Source of the DNA: AWTP1-13 sp963797005
GTDB lineage: Bacteria > Pseudomonadota > Alphaproteobacteria > Rhizobiales > Hyphomicrobiaceae
Length of the DNA: 64,000 nucleotides
Reading direction: 5' to 3'
NCBI GenBank assembly: GCA_963797005.1
Contig: CAWCOF010000025.1
Coordinates: 70,724-134,723, forward strand
Of this stretch, positions 56,230 through 64,000 are shown one piece after another (the first letter of the stretch is position 1; each line of letters starts with the position of its first letter). A program made the position numbers and the translations under genes. The notes beneath the pieces were generated by a model. It searched no databases. It was not told the origin of the DNA and saw only the letters and a program-made list of their open reading frames with translations.

Positions 56230-57221
56230 CAGCGCGCGCCACGCCTCGCAATCTCACGGTCGCCGCGCTCATCGCCCTTCTCGTGCTGATGCCGGTCTAT
56301 GCGCACGCCATCGGCAACCTGTTCCTGCTCTCCCTCTTCACCCGCATCGTCATCCTGGCGCTCGCCGCCGTCAGCCTCAATCTCATCATGGGCTTCGGCG
56401 GCATGGTGAGCTTCGGCCACGCCGCCTACATCGGCATCGGCGGCTACGTGGTCGGCATCCTCGCGCACGAGGGCGTGTCCTCCGCCTTCGTGCAGTGGCC
56501 GCTCGCTCTGGCTCTCTCCGCCCTGGTCGCGCTCGTCATCGGCGCGCTCTGCCTGCGCACGCGCGGCGTCTACTTCATCATGATCACGCTCGCCTTCGCC
56601 CAGATGATCTACTACGTCGCCGTCGCGCTCGACCGCTACGGCGGCGACGACGGCCTCACCATCTACCAGCGCAGCAGCTTCGGCGGCCTGCTCGACCTCT
56701 CCAACAAGACCGTCTTCTACTACCTGTGCCTGGCGCTGCTCTTCGCCGCCGTCTACCTCGTCTGGCGCATCGTCAACTCGCGCTTCGGCCTCGTCATCCA
56801 GGGCGCGCGCTCCAACGACCGGCGCATGAACGCCATCGGCTTTCCCACCTACCAGTATCGGCTGGCCTGCTTCGTCATCGCCGGCACGCTTTGCGGTCTC
56901 TCCGGCGTGCTGCTCGCCAACCACACCGACTTCATCAGCCCCGCCATGATGCACTGGACGCGCTCGGGCGATCTCATCGTCATGGCCGTGCTGGGCGGCA
57001 TGGGCTCCGTGTTCGGCCCCGTCATCGGCGCGCTTGCCCTGCTGGTCCTGGAGGAGGCGCTGCCCTGGCTGATCGGGGTTGTCGCTCACATCTTCACCAG
57101 CAAAGATGTCTCGGCCGCGCGCGAATACTGGCAGCTGATCCTGGGGCCGATGCTGCTCCTGATCGTGCTGTTCGCGCGCGGCGGCATCGATGGGATCCTT
57201 GCGAGCCTGCGCCGTGTCTGA
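56226..57221 (+). CDS. Branched-chain-type ABC transporter permease (LivM-like)
   Basis: 331 residues. Membrane protein with LNLIMGFGGMVSFGHAAYIGIGGY (family signature), LRTRGVYFIMITLAFAQM and the coupling loop SNDRRMNAIGFPTYQYRLACFVIAGTLCGLSG. ATGA overlap with livH and an 8-nt overlap with livG show one operon. Together with LivH it forms the membrane channel for the substrate delivered by the binding protein. Confidence 0.92.
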   Translation: MTARATPRNLTVAALIALLVLMPVYAHAIGNLFLLSLFTRIVILALAAVSLNLIMGFGGMVSFGHAAYIGIGGYVVGILAHEGVSSAFVQWPLALALSALVALVIGALCLRTRGVYFIMITLAFAQMIYYVAVALDRYGGDDGLTIYQRSSFGGLLDLSNKTVFYYLCLALLFAAVYLVWRIVNSRFGLVIQGARSNDRRMNAIGFPTYQYRLACFVIAGTLCGLSGVLLANHTDFISPAMMHWTRSGDLIVMAVLGGMGSVFGPVIGALALLVLEEALPWLIGVVAHIFTSKDVSAAREYWQLILGPMLLLIVLFARGGIDGILASLRRV

Positions 57222-57976
57222 GCCGCTGCTCCAGATCGACGGCCTGACCAGGCGCTTCGGCGGCGTCATCGCCTGCGACGGCGTCACCCTCGACGTGGCC
57301 GCCGGCGAGCTGCACGCCATCATCGGCCCGAACGGCGCCGGCAAGACCACGCTGATCGGCCAGCTCACCGGCGAGATCACCCCCGACGCCGGCCGCATCG
57401 TCTTTGCCGGCCGCGACATCACCGACCTTCCCGTGCACCGGCGCAGCGCGCTGGGGCTCGCGCGCTCCTTCCAGATCACCTCGCTGTTCCTCGACTTCAC
57501 CGCGCTGGACAACGTCGCGCTGGCCGTGCAGGCCCACGCCGGCCACTCCTTCCGCTTCTGGCGCGACGCCCGCAACGAGCCGGAGCTGCGCGAGCCGGCC
57601 CGCGCCGCGCTCGCCCGTGTCGGCCTGAGCGATCGCGCCGACGTCGTCGTCGCCAGCATGAGCCACGGCGAGCACCGCCAGCTCGAGATCGCCATGGCGC
57701 TGGCGACGCGGCCCGCCATGCTGCTGCTCGACGAGCCGATGGCCGGCATGGGCCCCGAGGAGTCCCAGCGCATGGTCGCCACGCTCGGCGAGCTCAAGCG
57801 CGAGCTGACGATCCTGCTGATCGAGCACGACATGGAGGCCGTGTTCGCGCTCGCCGACCGCATCACCGTGCTGGTCTACGGCCGCGTCATCGCCACCGGC
57901 GTGCCGGAGGAGATCCGCGCCAACCCGGACGTGCGCCAGGCCTATCTGGGCGAGGACGAAGGCGAGGTCGGCACCC

Positions 57977-57984
<8 letters not shown>
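57214..57984 (+). CDS. ABC transporter ATP-binding protein (LivG-like)
   Basis: 256 residues from a GTG start overlapping the livM stop. Walker A GPNGAGKTT, the LivG-type signature SMSHGEHRQLEIAMAL, Walker B MLLLDEPMAGM and the switch histidine in LIEHDMEAVF. One of the two ATPases of the Liv-type importer. Overlaps livF by 8 nt. Confidence 0.93.
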
Positions 57985-58697
<713 letters not shown>

Positions 58698-58747
58698 ACG
58701 GGTAGGGATCAGGGGCCGGGGATCAGGGTCTGACCCCATGCCACTGT

Positions 58748-58848
58748 CGTCATCCCGGGCAGATGCCGCGCCGCCGGCGCGGCAGCGAAGGCCCGGGACC
58801 CAAGCACGCAACCACTTGCGCCCGGGCTCGTATGTGCAGGACGATGAC
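58748..58848. repeat. REP element, family E (copy 1)
   Basis: GTCATCCCGGGCAGATGCCG, a GC hairpin GCGCCGCCGGCGC, GGCCCGGGACCCAAGCACGC, then CTTGCGCCCGGGCTCGTATGTG. The same sequence recurs at 59365-59460. It lies just upstream of the GIY-YIG gene. Confidence 0.85.
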
Positions 58849-58872
58849 CGCACACTACCGCGGACGCTTGCG

Positions 58873-59217
58873 ATGTCCCCTCGCGTCAAGTCCCCCTGCG
58901 TCTACATCCTGGCAAGCGCCCGCAACGGCACGCTCTACATCGGCGTGACCAGCGATCTCCCTCAGCGCGTCGGGCTGCACAAGCAGGACCTGATCGAGGG
59001 CTTCACCAAGAAGTATCGCGTGCACCGTCTCGTCTATTACGAGATGCATCCGACGATGGAAGCTGCCATCGTCGGTGAGAAGCAGCTCAAGGAATGGCGA
59101 CGCCTGTGGAAGATCAGGCTGATCGAGAGCATGAACCCGGAGTGGAGCGACCTGTTGGACAAGTCGACCGGCGAAATCGTCGACGGACCCGCGGACCTGT
59201 CGCGGCGCACGCCCTAA
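58873..59217 (+). CDS. GIY-YIG nuclease-superfamily protein
   Basis: 114 residues from ATG 58873. The N-terminal GIY-YIG module has CVYILASARNGTLYIGVTSDLPQRVGLH (VYI...YIG, with the conserved Arg after it), KYRVHRLVYYEMH and the glutamate helix in AAIVGEKQLKEWRR. Stand-alone YhbQ/UPF0213-like proteins of this size are common and of unclear function, perhaps DNA repair. An upstream in-frame extension to 58738 merely translates the REP and is rejected. Confidence 0.85.
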   Translation: MSPRVKSPCVYILASARNGTLYIGVTSDLPQRVGLHKQDLIEGFTKKYRVHRLVYYEMHPTMEAAIVGEKQLKEWRRLWKIRLIESMNPEWSDLLDKSTGEIVDGPADLSRRTP

Positions 59218-59297
59218 CGGGCACGCGTGGCGCCGGGATGACGGCAGGGGTTGCTCGCTAATGACCGCGCTGCCTCACGCTTGCTTCGACCGAAGGT

Positions 59298-59460
59298 CAT
59301 CCCGGGCAGCCGCCGCGCCGGCGACGCGGCCGCTGGCTGCGCCACATTCATCCCGCGCCACATCCGTCATCCCGGGCAGATGCCGCGCCGGCGGCGCGGC
59401 ATCGAAGGCCCGGGACCCAAGCACGCGACCACTTGCGCCCGGGCTCGTATGTGTAGGACG
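59298..59460. repeat. REP elements, family E (partial copy and full copy 2)
   Basis: A partial unit GTCATCCCGGGCAGCCGCCGCGCC (59298-59340) precedes a full unit 59365-59460 that repeats copy 1 almost base for base (GGCCCGGGACCCAAGCACGC, CTTGCGCCCGGGCTCGTATG). Confidence 0.85.
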
Positions 59461-59490
59461 TTGGCCGTATACTCATGGCGAGCCTGACAA

Positions 59491-59733
59491 ATGCCAAACA
59501 AGAACGTGGTCATTCGCTCCTTCAATCTGGAGGGCGAGACGCGATGCGTAGACATCTTCCGCCGGCCTGACGGCACCTACGGCTTCGAGGCGTATCGTCG
59601 CGACCCCGAAGACGGCCGCGGGTGGTTCGCGATCGGGGCCAACGCCGCGCGCTCCTTCGCTACCGAGGCGGACGCACTGGCGAGTGCAAAGGCAAGCGTC
59701 CCCTGGCTTGCCTCGGCCATCGAGAACGGCTGA
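59491..59733 (+). CDS. Small conserved-looking protein, unknown function
   Basis: 80 residues. Acidic and aromatic-rich, with VRSFN-like start (MPNKNVVIRSFNLEGE), DIFRRPDGTYGFEAYRRDPEDGRGWFAIG and an Ala-rich C-terminal helix (TEADALASAKASVPWLASAI). Resembles short hypothetical proteins widespread in Bradyrhizobium-like genomes. No signal peptide and no membrane segment. Function unknown. Confidence 0.7.
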   Translation: MPNKNVVIRSFNLEGETRCVDIFRRPDGTYGFEAYRRDPEDGRGWFAIGANAARSFATEADALASAKASVPWLASAIENG

Positions 59734-59846
59734 CGGCTGACGGCGTGCCGCGCACCCCTGCCCTTCCCAGACAGCGCTAGGTCCCGTCGGCAGCCCCGGC
59801 TACAACGGCGATCCCGCGCCCGGCCGGGCCTCCCTTGACCCACCAC

Positions 59847-61049
59847 ATGACACGCCCCCCGACCCGCATCCTCCCCGTCATCGTCCTGTCCCAGTTCACC
59901 GGCGCCTCGCTGTGGTTTGCCGGCAATGCGGTGCTCACCGATCTGCAGCGAAGCTGGGGCCTGCCGCCGGAGGCGCTGGGCGACCTCACGGCTGCCGTGC
60001 AGCTCGGCTTCATCGCCGGCACGCTCAGCTTCGCCGTCCTCGCCGTCTCTGACCGCTATTCGCCGCGCAAGATCTACCTCGTCTGCTCCCTGCTGGGGGC
60101 GCTGGCCAACGCCGCCGCCTGGCTGGTCGCGCCGAGCCTCATCGCCTTGCTCGGCCTGCGCTTCGCCACGGGGTTCTTTCTCGCCGGCATCTACCCCGTC
60201 GGCATGAAGATCGCCTCGGGCTGGTACCGCCGCGACCTCGGCAAGGCGCTGGGGTTCCTGGTCGGCGCGCTGGTGCTCGGCACGGCGTTTCCGCACCTGG
60301 TCCGCGGCCTCGGCCAGGCGCTGCCGTGGCAGGCCGTGATGTTCTCCGTCTCGGCCCTGGCCGTGTGCGGCGGCGCGGCGATGTTCGCGCTGGTGCCCGA
60401 CGGCCCCTACCTGCAGGCGGGGTCGTCATTCCACCCCAGAGCCCTGGTGGCGGCCTTCCGCTCGGCGAGGTTCCGGGCGTCCGCGTTCGGCTACTTCGGC
60501 CACATGTGGGAGCTTTATGCCTTCTGGGCCTTCGTGCCGCTGCTGATTGCCGCCTACGGGGCGCGAGCGGGGCACGGCGCGCTCGACGTGCCCTTGTGCA
60601 CCTTTGCCGCCATCGCCGCGGGCGCGCTCGGATGTATCGGCGGCGGCCTAGTCTCGGTGCGCTTCGGCAGCGCGCCGGTCGCCTTCGCCCAGCTCGGCGC
60701 ATCGGGCCTGTGCTGCTTGGCCTCGCCGCTCGCGCTCTATCTCCCCGCGCCCATGTTCGTCGCCTACCTGATCGTGTGGGGCATCGTCGTCGCCGGCGAC
60801 TCGCCGCAGTTCTCCGCGCTCAACGCGAGGTATGCGCCAAGCGGCCTCGTCGGGTCGGCCCTGACCATCGTCAACAGCATCGGCTTTGCCATCACCATCC
60901 CCAGCATCCAGCTGCTCAATCACGGCATCGGCCTGATCGGCGTGCAGTATGTGTTCCTGCTGCTCGTCCCCGGCCCGCTTCTCGGCCTCGCCGCACTGAT
61001 GCCCCTGATGCGGGCCGCAGAGGATACGCCTACGTCCAATTCTGATTGA
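59847..61049 (+). CDS. MFS transporter
   Basis: 400 residues from ATG 59847; a TTG 12 nt upstream is possible. Twelve hydrophobic segments, with the MFS loop 2-3 motif as VSDRYSPRKIYLVCSLLGALAN and a GIYPVGMKIASGWYRRDLGKALGFLVGALVLG stretch typical of NNP/CynX-like carriers. A central charged loop (SSFHPRALVAAFRSARFR) splits the two six-helix halves. Substrate unknown. Confidence 0.86.
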   Translation: MTRPPTRILPVIVLSQFTGASLWFAGNAVLTDLQRSWGLPPEALGDLTAAVQLGFIAGTLSFAVLAVSDRYSPRKIYLVCSLLGALANAAAWLVAPSLIALLGLRFATGFFLAGIYPVGMKIASGWYRRDLGKALGFLVGALVLGTAFPHLVRGLGQALPWQAVMFSVSALAVCGGAAMFALVPDGPYLQAGSSFHPRALVAAFRSARFRASAFGYFGHMWELYAFWAFVPLLIAAYGARAGHGALDVPLCTFAAIAAGALGCIGGGLVSVRFGSAPVAFAQLGASGLCCLASPLALYLPAPMFVAYLIVWGIVVAGDSPQFSALNARYAPSGLVGSALTIVNSIGFAITIPSIQLLNHGIGLIGVQYVFLLLVPGPLLGLAALMPLMRAAEDTPTSNSD

Positions 61050-61073
61050 ACCGCCCGCCGCAAACACACAGCG

Positions 61074-61163
61074 GTCATCCCGGGCCTTGTGCCCGGGATC
61101 CATCTCTCAGCTTGCTCAGGAGCTTGCCGATGGCTGGATCCCGGCGACGAGCGCCGGGATGAC
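61074..61163. repeat. REP element, family E variant
   Basis: GTCATCCCGGGCCTTGTGCC CGGGATCCA ... TGGATCCCGGCGACGAGCGCCGGGATGAC; a ~90-nt inverted repeat with two inner hairpins between the convergent MFS and pnp genes. Probably also works as a terminator. Confidence 0.85.
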
Positions 61164-61202
61164 ACGGTTGTGGTTGCTACGCCGGTATCGGTCGGGAGGC
61201 CC

Positions 61203-63401
61203 TCAGTTCCGCTCGCGCCGGCGGGGACGGTCGCCGTGGTCGCGCCGCGGCGGACGCTCGCGGTGGTGCTGCTCCTCCTCCGGCTCGCCCTCCGCGCGCG
61301 GGATCTCCTTGCCGGTTTCCTGGTCGATGATCTTCATGGAGAGGCGCACCTTGCCGCGGTCGTCGAAGCCCAACAGCTTGACGTAGACCTGCTGACCTTC
61401 CTTGACGACCTCCTGCACGGTTTCCGGCCGACCCTGGGTCAGCTGCGAGATGTGCACCAGGCCATCCTTGGCCCCGAAGAAGTTCACGAAGGCGCCGAAC
61501 TCCATGATCTTGACGACCTTGCCCTTGTAGATCTGGCCGACCTCTGGCTCCGACGTGATCGCCTTGATGCGGTTCAGCGCCGCCTCGATCGCCTCGCGCT
61601 TGGCGGCGGCGATCTTGATGGTGCCGTCGTCCTCGATGTCGATCTTGGCGCCCGATTCCGCCACGATCTCGCGGATCACCGAACCGCCGGAGCCGATCAC
61701 CTCGCGGATCTTGTCGACCGGGATCTTGATGGTCTCGATGCGCGGCGCATGCTCGCCGAGCTCGGTGCGGGCGCTGTCGATGGCCTTGCCCATCTCGCCG
61801 AGGATGTGCATGCGCCCTTCCTGCGCCTGCTCCAGCGCCACGCGCATGATCTCCTCGGTGATGCCGGTGATCTTGATGTCCATCTGCAGCGAGGTGACGC
61901 CCTTCTCGGTGCCGGCCACCTTGAAGTCCATGTCGCCCAGGTGGTCCTCATCGCCCAGGATGTCGGAGAGCACGGCGTAGCTGTTGCCCTCCTTGATCAG
62001 GCCCATGGCGATGCCGGCCACCGGCCGCTTGAGCGGCACGCCGGCATCCATCAGCGCCAGCGACGAGCCGCACACGGAAGCCATCGACGAGGAGCCGTTC
62101 GATTCCGTGATCTCGGAGACGATGCGCACCGTATAGGGGAACTCCTCGGGGCTCGGCATCAGCGGATGCACGGCGCGCCAGGCGAGCTTGCCGTGGCCGA
62201 TCTCGCGCCGGCCCGGGCCGCTCATGCGCCCCGTCTCGCCCACCGAGTAGGGCGGGAAGTTGTAATGCAGCAGGAAGCGCTCCTTGCGCGTTCCCTCCAG
62301 CGCATCGACGTACTGCTCGTCCTCGCCGGTGCCGAGCGTGGCCACGACCAGCGCCTGCGTCTCGCCGCGCGTGAACAGCGCCGAGCCGTGCGCGCGCGGC
62401 AGCACGTGCACTTCCGACCGGATCGGGCGCACGGTCTTGAGGTCGCGGCCGTCGATGCGCTTGCTGGTGCGGAGGATGTCGCCGCGCACGACCTCCTGCT
62501 CGAGGCCCTTGAACACGTCGCCCAGCAGCACCTGCTCGTTGGTGTCGGCCTCGGCGGGCATCAGCTCTTTCATCACGCGGTCCTTGACAGCGGCCACAGC
62601 GTGGTAGCGCTCCTGCTTCTGCGTGATGGCGAAGGCCTTGCGCAGCTCGGCTTCCGCCGTCGCCTTCATCTTGGCGGCGTACTTCGACTTGTCCGGCGGC
62701 TGGAAGTCCCAGGGTTCGCGCGCCGCCTTCTCGGCCAGCTTGATGATCGCCTGGATCACCGGCTGGAAGCCGCGATGGCCGAACATCACCGCGTCCAGCA
62801 TCTGCTTCTCGGAGAGCTCCTTGGCCTCCGATTCCACCATCATCACGGCATCGCCGGTGCCGGCGACGACCAGATCGAGCGCGGTCTCGCCCATCTCGTC
62901 GACCATCGGGTTCAGGACGAACTCATTGTTGATGAAGCCGACGCGGGCCGCCGCGATGGGGCCGAGGAACGGCAGCCCGGACAGCGTCAGCGCCGCCGAC
63001 GCCGCCACCAGGGCGACGATGTCGGGATCGTTCTCCATGTCGTGGCTGAGCACGGTGGCGATCACCTGCGTCTCGTTCTTGAAGCCTCCCACGAACAGCG
63101 GGCGGATCGGCCGGTCGATCAGCCGCGAGGTCAGCGTCTCCTTCTCCGTGGGGCGCCCCTCGCGCTTGAAGTAGCCGCCGGGGATCTTGCCGGCCGCGAA
63201 GGTCTTTTCCTGGTAGTTGACGGTCAGGGGGAAGAAGTCGATGCCGGGCCTGCCGGTCTTGGCGGCGACCACGGTGGCCAGCACGGTCGTCTCGCCGTAC
63301 TGGGCGAGGACGGCGGCATCGGATTGCCGCGCCATGCGGCCCGTCTCGAGCACGAGCTTGCGCCCGCCCCATTCGATTTCGACTCTTTGTGTTTCGAACA
63401 T
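61203..63401 (-). CDS. pnp: Polynucleotide phosphorylase
   Basis: 732 residues, full length. Two RNase PH-like domains (ETGRMARQSDAAVLAQYGETTVLATVV; RAHGSALFTRGETQALVVATLGT), with FPPYSVGETGR and the catalytic region IVSEITESNGSSSMASVCGSSLALMDAGVP, and DILGDEDHLGDMDFKVAGT. Then a KH domain (VIGSGGSVIREIVAESGAKIDIEDDG) and an S1 domain (VGQIYKGKVVKIMEFGAFVNFF). The C-terminus is basic (PPRRDHGDRPRRRERN). Degrades RNA 3' to 5' phosphorolytically. Follows rpsO, the conserved order. Confidence 0.97.
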   Translation of the reverse strand: MFETQRVEIEWGGRKLVLETGRMARQSDAAVLAQYGETTVLATVVAAKTGRPGIDFFPLTVNYQEKTFAAGKIPGGYFKREGRPTEKETLTSRLIDRPIRPLFVGGFKNETQVIATVLSHDMENDPDIVALVAASAALTLSGLPFLGPIAAARVGFINNEFVLNPMVDEMGETALDLVVAGTGDAVMMVESEAKELSEKQMLDAVMFGHRGFQPVIQAIIKLAEKAAREPWDFQPPDKSKYAAKMKATAEAELRKAFAITQKQERYHAVAAVKDRVMKELMPAEADTNEQVLLGDVFKGLEQEVVRGDILRTSKRIDGRDLKTVRPIRSEVHVLPRAHGSALFTRGETQALVVATLGTGEDEQYVDALEGTRKERFLLHYNFPPYSVGETGRMSGPGRREIGHGKLAWRAVHPLMPSPEEFPYTVRIVSEITESNGSSSMASVCGSSLALMDAGVPLKRPVAGIAMGLIKEGNSYAVLSDILGDEDHLGDMDFKVAGTEKGVTSLQMDIKITGITEEIMRVALEQAQEGRMHILGEMGKAIDSARTELGEHAPRIETIKIPVDKIREVIGSGGSVIREIVAESGAKIDIEDDGTIKIAAAKREAIEAALNRIKAITSEPEVGQIYKGKVVKIMEFGAFVNFFGAKDGLVHISQLTQGRPETVQEVVKEGQQVYVKLLGFDDRGKVRLSMKIIDQETGKEIPRAEGEPEEEQHHRERPPRRDHGDRPRRRERN

Positions 63402-63520
63402 TTCGTTTCTCGTTCTTTCCGTTTCTCGTACAGCGTCGATTGCCGCCTCTTCAGGAGAAGCCGGCCACAGGCCTGCATGCAGGCAAGGTGAACAGCTTCC
63501 GCGCCGGACCCTTGGTCACG

Positions 63521-63790
63521 CTAGCGGCGGATACCCAAACGCTCGATGATCTTCTGGTAGCGCTTGTCGTCCTTGGACTTGACGTGGTCCAACAGGCGCC
63601 GGCGCAGGCTCACCATCTTGAGCAGGCCCCGCCGCGAATGATTGTCGTTCTTGTGTGCCTTGAAGTGATCTGTGAGGCCGTTGATGCGCTCGGTGAGGAG
63701 GGCGATCTGCACCTCCGGCGAGCCCGTATCATCCTTCTTGGTTGAGAATTCCTTGACGAGTTGCTGCTTGCGTTGTGCGCTCAGCGACAT
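63521..63790 (-). CDS. rpsO: 30S ribosomal protein S15
   Basis: 89 residues from ATG 63790 behind AGGA. Typical S15: LVKEFSTKKDDTGSPEVQIALLTERI, FKAHKNDNHSRRGLLKMVSLRRRLLDHVK and YQKIIERLGIRR. Binds 16S rRNA in the central domain. The frame extends upstream to 63970 through repeat C, which is not coding. 119 nt separate it from pnp. Confidence 0.97.
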   Translation of the reverse strand: MSLSAQRKQQLVKEFSTKKDDTGSPEVQIALLTERINGLTDHFKAHKNDNHSRRGLLKMVSLRRRLLDHVKSKDDKRYQKIIERLGIRR

Positions 63791-63928
63791 CGGCGGTCCT
63801 TCCGGTTGGTGGAGTGATTGCGCGGCCGTGGCCGGGATGTCGTCCAGCCGGGTCGCATGGGTGGCCGCTGGGTGCAATCGGGGCCCCGCCGCGGCTGCCG
63901 CCTTATACACCACTTCACCGTGTTTGCT

Positions 63929-64000
63929 AGAGCAAGATCGGTTCTGATCGAAGCACTTTGCTTCGATCATGGAGCGTAAATTTTGCTCTCAACATATTGA
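63929..64000. repeat. Family C repeat, reverse orientation, cut by the window edge
   Basis: AGAGCAAGATCGGTTCTGATCGAAGCACTTTGCTTCGATC then TTTTGCTCTCAACATATTGA: the C2 hairpin reversed, directly upstream of rpsO. The C1 half presumably continues beyond the window. Confidence 0.8.

Overview
The window is GC-rich chromosomal DNA from an alphaproteobacterium, most likely of the order Hyphomicrobiales (Rhizobiales). The supporting signs are the conserved order pckA / chvI-chvG / hprK / PTS EIIA / HPr / ahcY, the block trpF-trpB-trpA-accD-folC, a single-domain HPr kinase, an AccD without its zinc ribbon, a split pntAA/pntAB/pntB transhydrogenase, and many dispersed palindromic repeats. Genus and species cannot be named from the sequence.

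Layout. 1-0.95 kb: the 3' end of pyrE and a HicAB toxin-antitoxin pair. 1-8.3 kb: pckA, a HugZ-like protein, the ChvI/ChvG two-component system, and HPr kinase with EIIA and HPr (a regulatory PTS branch). 8.3-12.6 kb: a frameshifted TadG-like vWA protein, ahcY, and a repeat-filled gap. 12.6-18.6 kb: tryptophan, acetyl-CoA carboxylase and folate genes. 18.6-26.6 kb: rfbC, GntR and AraC regulators, an intact second TadG-like protein, a DUF4910 peptidase-like protein, DUF4112 and GtrA. 26.9-36.7 kb: a surface-glycan or lipid-modification region with an epimerase, a GMC-type oxidoreductase carrying a 4Fe-4S-like cysteine motif, a membrane-linked GT2, and FkbH-ACP-MBOAT, which resembles a Dlt-type acyl export module. 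36.7-43.2 kb: tRNA-Gln, a phosphotransferase, an acyl-CoA dehydrogenase, a cytochrome oxidase subunit IV and the transhydrogenase operon. 43.2-49.9 kb: an accessory stretch with an unknown lower-GC gene, rpsU, an acyl-CoA synthetase, a perfect parS site, and a DUF433/DUF5615 toxin-antitoxin pair whose toxin gene is broken by a decayed ISL3-type transposase. 50-58.7 kb: boxC and boxB (aerobic benzoyl-CoA epoxide pathway) followed by a complete Liv-type ABC transporter, probably for an aromatic acid. 58.7-64 kb: GIY-YIG nuclease, small ORF, MFS transporter, pnp and rpsO.

Two features run through the whole window. First, there are several families of palindromic repeats. I call them A, B and C (long inverted repeats, often abutting each other), D (REP with a CCCTCTCCCC stem) and E (REP with a GTCATCCCGGG end). 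They sit between genes of the same operon, and one D element lies in frame inside pntAB. Second, nine genes contain a single-base frameshift although the protein on both sides stays well conserved (chvG, tadG copy 1, ahcY, a small secreted protein, the GMC gene, GT2, the transposase, a GNAT gene, livF). Essential or housekeeping genes are among them, so sequencing or assembly error is the most economical explanation for most. Coordinates below join the two frames and say so.
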